A stretch of 64,000 nucleotides of DNA from NCBI RefSeq assembly GCF_042655385.1, contig NZ_JBHSMA010000002.1:496001-560000 (forward strand), written 5' to 3'. The DNA is from Larkinella bovis (lineage in GTDB: Bacteria > Bacteroidota > Bacteroidia > Cytophagales > Spirosomataceae). Every line of letters begins with the position of its first letter. Position 1 is the stretch's first letter. The notes under the pieces are model-generated. The model saw only the letters and a list, made by a program, of their open reading frames with translations, was not told the origin of the DNA and searched no databases. A program made the position numbers and the translations under genes. Below are positions 60,492 to 64,000 of the stretch, one piece after another.

Positions 60492-61520
60492 ATGAAAAAG
60501 ATAACTCTTCTTTTTTGCCTGCTGACTTCCGTTGCGATGGCCCAGAAGCAACGCGTTCAACTGATCAATAACGAGGCCCAGAAACGGGTGGATGTGGTCA
60601 TTGATAGCAAACCGTTTACGTCGTATATCTATCCTGGTCCGGAGGTGTTGAAAAAACCGGTAATATACCCGATCCGGACGGCGGGCGGGAATTTTATTAC
60701 CCGGGGCTGGCCAATGGACCCCCGTCCGGGCGAGCGCGTCGACCACCCACACCACGTGGGCATGTGGCTGAATTACGGGGATGTGAATGGGCATGACTTC
60801 TGGAATAATTCCAACGATGTCAAAGGGCACGGCGGCCCCTTCGGAACAATCGTACACACCGCCATCAAATCGCTGAAGAGCGGGAAGGATGTGGGCGAAC
60901 TGGTCGTTACCGCCGATTGGCTTGATAAAGACGGCAAACCGATGTTGCAGGAAACGACCACGTTTGTTTTTCGGGGTACTGCCAAAGAGCGCACCATCGA
61001 CCGCACCACGACCCTGAAAGCGCTGGACAAAGACGTGACCTTCAAGGATAACAAGGAAGGAATGGTGGCCATCCGGCTGGCCCGCCAGCTCGAACACCCG
61101 TCCAACAAACCGGAGGTTTTTACCGACGCGAGCGGGGTGGCGACCAAAGTGGCCCAGATGGACAATTCGGGGGTAACCGGGAAATACAAGAGCAGTGAAG
61201 GCGTTGAAGGCGAGAAAGTATGGGGGACCCGGGCCAAATGGATGAACCTGACGGGTGTGATCAACGGCGAAAACGTTTCGGTCGCGATTCTGGATAATCC
61301 CAAGAATGTTGGCTATCCCACCTACTGGCACTCACGCGGCTACGGTTTGTATGCGGCCAATCCGCTTGCCCCCAGCATTATGAGTGAGGGAAAAGATAAA
61401 CCGATGAATTATGTGCTCCCTGCCGGTAAATCAGTCACGTTTAAATACGAAGTGTTGATTACGTCGGGCGCGGTTTCTGACGACGCCCTGAGTCAGAAAG
61501 TAAGCCAATTTGCCAACTGA
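60492..61520 (+). CDS. Exported DUF6807 (PmoA-like) protein
   Basis: The 342-residue protein has a signal peptide (MKKITLLFCLLTSVAMAQ) and the DUF6807 beta-sandwich: PVIYPIRTAGGNFITRGWPMDPRPGERVDHPHHVGMWLNYGDVNGHDFWNN, then RTIDRTTTLKAL and PTYWHSRGYGLYAANPLAPSI. The family is labelled methane-oxygenase PmoA by similarity, but in Bacteroidota and Planctomycetota it is found with Gfo/Idh/MocA and DUF1080 genes and is probably a carbohydrate-acting protein. Several His residues cluster in the HPHHVG motif. Confidence 0.88.
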   Translation: MKKITLLFCLLTSVAMAQKQRVQLINNEAQKRVDVVIDSKPFTSYIYPGPEVLKKPVIYPIRTAGGNFITRGWPMDPRPGERVDHPHHVGMWLNYGDVNGHDFWNNSNDVKGHGGPFGTIVHTAIKSLKSGKDVGELVVTADWLDKDGKPMLQETTTFVFRGTAKERTIDRTTTLKALDKDVTFKDNKEGMVAIRLARQLEHPSNKPEVFTDASGVATKVAQMDNSGVTGKYKSSEGVEGEKVWGTRAKWMNLTGVINGENVSVAILDNPKNVGYPTYWHSRGYGLYAANPLAPSIMSEGKDKPMNYVLPAGKSVTFKYEVLITSGAVSDDALSQKVSQFAN

Positions 61521-61540
61521 ATTCGGAAATAATGCACAAA

Positions 61541-61580
61541 TACCAAAAAGCCCTCTGATCGATCAGAGGGCTTTTTGGTA
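61541..61580. terminator. 40-bp perfect palindromic bidirectional terminator
   Basis: TACCAAAAAGCCCTCTGATC (61541-61560) is followed directly by its exact reverse complement (61561-61580). The A and T tracts flank a GC stem, so both convergent genes can be terminated. The core CCCTCTGATC resembles the CTCTGAT word of the repeats at 34711 and 57982. Confidence 0.92.
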
Positions 61581-61596
61581 GGGGAGTTGTCCCGTC

Positions 61597-61998
61597 CTAG
61601 TTCAGGTGCAGACCGGCGGGTTCTTTGTAGGAAAACCGGTTTTGCTTCCGTTTTACCCACGAGCAAAAGGCCGGGCTGTTCAGCTCCATTTTGCCCAGTT
61701 CGTCGTCGATTTGCCGGAGCAGAAAATTCAATTGGTGAACCATCATCCACTGCCGTTTAATTTGTTGGGGAGCTTGCGCCTTGGAGGACGTGGTGGCGGT
61801 TTCGTCGATCAGGCGCCGGACCGTGGCGCGCAGGTGATATTGAATGACAACGAGCCGCCCGGCCAGGGAATGATCCACGGGATGTTTTTCCAGAAACGTG
61901 ATGCCGTCGGCGAGAAGTTGATTGCGGCCCTGGAGAAGTTGGGTCACGGTGATCCAGGCCTGATCGGCTTTGATCGACTCGTAGGTTACGGTTTTCAT
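61597..61998 (-). CDS. Hypothetical helical protein, 133 residues
   Basis: The protein is rich in helices with heptad character (VTQLLQGRNQLLADGITFLEKHPV, GRLVVIQYHLRATVRRLIDETATT, KRQWMMVHQLNFLLRQIDDELGKME). No domain is recognised. A perfect -7 element (TATTTTTG on the minus strand, 62037-62044) lies 39 bp upstream, supporting a real gene. Confidence 0.68.
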   Translation of the reverse strand: MKTVTYESIKADQAWITVTQLLQGRNQLLADGITFLEKHPVDHSLAGRLVVIQYHLRATVRRLIDETATTSSKAQAPQQIKRQWMMVHQLNFLLRQIDDELGKMELNSPAFCSWVKRKQNRFSYKEPAGLHLN

Positions 61999-62353
61999 GG
62001 TAATCGGTCAATGACAAGTTTACGGTACGGTTATCCCAAAAATAGCAAAATAGTCCAAATAAAATAGAGGTATATATTTTAAATTGTAAAATTTTAGTTG
62101 GTGGTATGGTTTTGGGAAAACCGCCTGGTTTTCGACGGATTGACTGCCTGGAGGGGCGTTTGCTTACCCAAAATGGCGGCTCTCGGGTTTGATCACCGCA
62201 AGGGAACGACCCGGACTGATAAACAGAAGGCGGTTTTTGGAAAAAACAACGGGCGAAAACCGCCGACGCTTTACCGGAAAAGTCGCATTCCGGTTCGGCG
62301 GAAACGAATCGGGGCAATACCGGGGAAACAGGTGATTCTGCCGGTTTTGGCGT
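61999..62353. other. Intergenic gap with GC-rich hairpin
   Basis: The first 100 bp are AT-rich and contain the promoter of the gene at 61597. The rest is GC-rich, with no convincing frame. GGCGGTTTT (62229-62237) and AAAACCGCC (62256-62264) form a 9-bp hairpin 90 bp behind the PHP-protein gene. Confidence 0.45.
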
Positions 62354-63115
62354 CTACAGCAAGGAATTATTCAGTAAACCGTTATCAATGGCTTTTTGAT
62401 AGTACGGCAGTTTGCGCGTCTGTTTGATGGCGGGCAACTGCGTCTCGTGGTACGTATCGGTTCCGATAAACGACACCAGCCGCTGGTCGATCATCCATTC
62501 GGCCAGATGCCGGGCTTCCCGCGAAGGCTGGCCCGACAGGGAAAGCAGATTGAGCTGAAATTTGACCCCTTGATAATGTAATTCACGGACAGCCTCGGGG
62601 TTTTTCTGGAGGTAAATATATTGTTCGGGATGGGACAGCACCGGCACCAGATTGCGTTGCTGAATCGCCGAAATCACTTTGTCCAGTTCAAAGGGCCGTT
62701 TCACCAGGCTGGTATCGAAAAGCAGATAGCGCTCGGTGGTCGTGTGGCCAAACGTCAGCAATTCGGCGTTGGAATATAGAATCCGCAGCAGGTTGATATC
62801 GACAAAATATTCGGCCGCCACCTCGACTTCGATATTGATCTTCGTTTTCTGCAATTCATACTTCAGCCTCGACGCTGCGGCAAAGATGGTGTCGGTCGTG
62901 TTCTGGTAAAAACCGTCCATGATGTGGAGAGTCGCAATGACCTTCTGAAACCCCAGAGCGGCCAGCTCGCGGAGGAGGCTGATGCTGTGTTCAACGGAAT
63001 CGGTTCCGTCCTGGCTACCGGGCAGCAGTTGAGCGTGGACATCGACACGGAGATCGGATACCGGGTCGGCCTTTGCGTTTTTGGTGTAGGAGCGGGTCAG
63101 AAAGCCAAATGCCAT
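62354..63115 (-). CDS. CpsB/CapC-like PHP-fold protein with altered active site
   Basis: The 253-residue protein follows the CpsB tyrosine phosphatase pattern: VDVHAQLLPGSQDGTDSVEHSISLLRELAALGFQKVIAT, AAEYFVDINLL, VLSHPEQY and GTDTYHE. In active enzymes the first motif reads DxHSHLLPGxDDG; here the second His is Gln29 and the first Asp of DDG is Gln35. The late Asp-Ala-His motif is DTYH. Metal binding is thus probably weakened. The frame opens at 63211, but the ATG at 63115 is preferred. Active relatives dephosphorylate capsule tyrosine kinases. Confidence 0.82.
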   Translation of the reverse strand: MAFGFLTRSYTKNAKADPVSDLRVDVHAQLLPGSQDGTDSVEHSISLLRELAALGFQKVIATLHIMDGFYQNTTDTIFAAASRLKYELQKTKINIEVEVAAEYFVDINLLRILYSNAELLTFGHTTTERYLLFDTSLVKRPFELDKVISAIQQRNLVPVLSHPEQYIYLQKNPEAVRELHYQGVKFQLNLLSLSGQPSREARHLAEWMIDQRLVSFIGTDTYHETQLPAIKQTRKLPYYQKAIDNGLLNNSLL

Positions 63116-63249
63116 CGTTCTTTGAAAGAAGTTACGTCGGGTTGAGCCACCGTTAAAAATTTGGCACGATAGACTCAGCAGTTCTTCTTTAACGGACATG
63201 AATCGTGCCAAAACCCTGGCCTCCGGATGCGTGCTACCGCTTAATAAAC

Positions 63250-63282
63250 GTAAAAAACCGCCTGTCAGGGCGGTTTTTTTAT
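63250..63282. terminator. Bidirectional-looking terminator between rfbC and PHP gene
   Basis: AAAAAACCGCC (63252-63262) pairs with GGCGGTTTTTT (63269-63279) around a short loop, with A and T tracts on both sides. On the minus strand it ends the rfbC transcript, about 25 bp after its stop codon. Confidence 0.88.
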
Positions 63283-63303
63283 AGTCTTGCCTGTAATCGG
63301 GAA

Positions 63304-63849
63304 TCAGGCCATCGATTGCGGATACAAGGCGCGAAAACTGGTTAGTTGCTGGTCTTTTTCCGACACGATCGGATGGTCGATGCCCCAGTCAATGTTCAGG
63401 TCCGGATCGTTCCAGATAATCCCTGACTCACTGGCTTTGTTGTATACGTTTGTGCATTTATAACTGAAAATACTGTCTTCCAGGGCGACAAAACCGTGGG
63501 CAAACCCCTCCGGAATATACGCCATGTTACTGGTTTCGGCATCGAGTAAAAAAGACTCGTATTTTCCGAAGGTCGGCGAACCTTCGCGCAGGTCAACGGC
63601 AATGTCGAGTACCTTCCCGACAATGACCCGGACGAGTTTACCCTGCGCAAACGGCTCATTCTGAAAATGTAATCCGCGCAGGACACCTTTTACCGAGAAC
63701 GACTGGTTATCCTGCACAAACTGAGCGGGCAGGCCGAGTGCCTGAAAAACCGGCTGATTGTATGTTTCCAGAAAACTACCACGGGAATCTTTAAATGTTT
63801 GAGGGCGTAGTTCGATCAACCCTTCAATCGACGTTTTGATGACCTGCAT
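63304..63849 (-). CDS. rfbC: dTDP-4-dehydrorhamnose 3,5-epimerase
   Basis: The 181-residue cupin has the RmlC pattern: FKDSRGSFLETYN, FVQDNQSFSVKGVLRGLHFQ with the catalytic His, GKLVRVIVGKVLDIAVDLREGSPTFGKY, YIPEGFAHGFVALED and YNKASESGIIWNDPDLNIDW. It inverts two centres of dTDP-4-keto-6-deoxyglucose on the way to dTDP-rhamnose for surface polysaccharides. Other rml genes are not in the window. It is preceded by a good promoter and may be monocistronic. Confidence 0.96.
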   Translation of the reverse strand: MQVIKTSIEGLIELRPQTFKDSRGSFLETYNQPVFQALGLPAQFVQDNQSFSVKGVLRGLHFQNEPFAQGKLVRVIVGKVLDIAVDLREGSPTFGKYESFLLDAETSNMAYIPEGFAHGFVALEDSIFSYKCTNVYNKASESGIIWNDPDLNIDWGIDHPIVSEKDQQLTSFRALYPQSMA

Positions 63850-63893
63850 GAAAAATGGTAAGCTAAATGGTCGGTTTGTCCGGCACCTGGTGA

Positions 63894-63922
63894 CAAATTT
63901 AGGAAACTCTGGCTACTTCCAG
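63894..63922 (-). promoter_or_regulatory. Promoter of rfbC
   Basis: On the minus strand TAAATTTG (63894-63901) matches TAnnTTTG fully, with CTG (63920-63922) 18 bp upstream as the -33 element. Transcription would start about 38 bp before the ATG at 63849. Confidence 0.55.
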
Positions 63923-64000
63923 TAATTTTGAGGCTCACCTTTTTGCAACCTTCCAATAAGTTACGACTGCCCTATGACGGCTAACGAATTGTATAGCAAT

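Noticed and set aside
61757..62317. 186-codon minus-strand frame across the gap at 62 kb
   Set aside because: It overlaps the helical protein gene in another frame, has low-complexity composition and no promoter.

Overview
The window looks like chromosome of a Cytophagales bacterium (Bacteroidota), most likely a Spirosoma/Larkinella-type member of the Spirosomataceae. The evidence is a SusC/SusD pair, a TonB receptor paired with a DUF4249 lipoprotein, a type IX secretion sorting domain, a FecR-type regulator, a permease with an N-terminal prefix domain next to PadR, and promoters of the Bacteroidota TAnnTTTG type. This placement is from gene content only. No rRNA, tRNA, CRISPR array, transposase or phage module was seen. 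The GC-rich codon bias creates many long antisense open frames, which were treated as shadows.

Layout. 1-3.2 kb: the 3' part of a giant repeat adhesin and one small gene. 3.3-6.8 kb: a surface-polysaccharide-like group on the minus strand (heparinase II/III-like protein, LytTR regulator, sugar transferase). 7.5-11.3 kb: TonB receptor, DUF4249 lipoprotein and a small protein. 11.7-17.8 kb: an operon-like run of a novel two-pass membrane protein, an ABC exporter, a Ser/Thr kinase, a class II cyclic-nucleotide phosphodiesterase and a nucleoside hydrolase. 17.8-22.5 kb: MacB-like permease with PadR, a secreted protein and a KGG protein. 22.6-32.2 kb: a signalling region with a LytS-type kinase, a complete stressosome module (RsbR, RsbS, RsbT, RsbX-like phosphatase) followed by a PAS histidine kinase, a Rad52-type annealing protein, a Kelch-like lipoprotein and a second kinase with an RsbRD-like sensor. 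32.4-40.7 kb: housekeeping and mixed genes (GDPD, mnmE, DUF2236, FtsX permease, gamma-glutamyltransferase, DUF6624, DUF1801). 40.9-45.8 kb: phenylalanine/tyrosine degradation (hmgA, hppD, phhA, a marR gene, fahA). 46-50.9 kb: nucleotidyltransferase, small secreted protein, acyl-CoA ligase and CAP protein. 51.1-61.5 kb: a FecR/SusC/SusD locus followed by a sugar isomerase, a DUF1080 3-keto-glycoside hydrolase, a Gfo/Idh/MocA oxidoreductase and a DUF6807 protein. 61.6-64 kb: a small protein, a CpsB-like PHP protein with an altered active site, and rfbC.

How the genes work together. RsbR/RsbS should sequester RsbT, and the RsbX-like phosphatase should reset the complex. No sigma factor is adjacent, and the gene in the output position encodes a histidine kinase. 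The 52-61.5 kb block fits import of a glycoside followed by oxidation, cleavage of the 3-keto sugar and isomerisation. The 40.9-45.8 kb cluster takes phenylalanine to fumarate and acetoacetate, apart from a transaminase and a maleylacetoacetate isomerase that are not in the window.

The least explained signals are non-coding. At least six intergenic gaps hold hairpins made of short stuttered words repeated on one strand and then inverted. Each gap uses its own word, two share one, and several words supply the stop codon of the flanking gene. A short motif, ACTCAACG, recurs at five gene starts or intergenic points between 5.2 and 7.5 kb.
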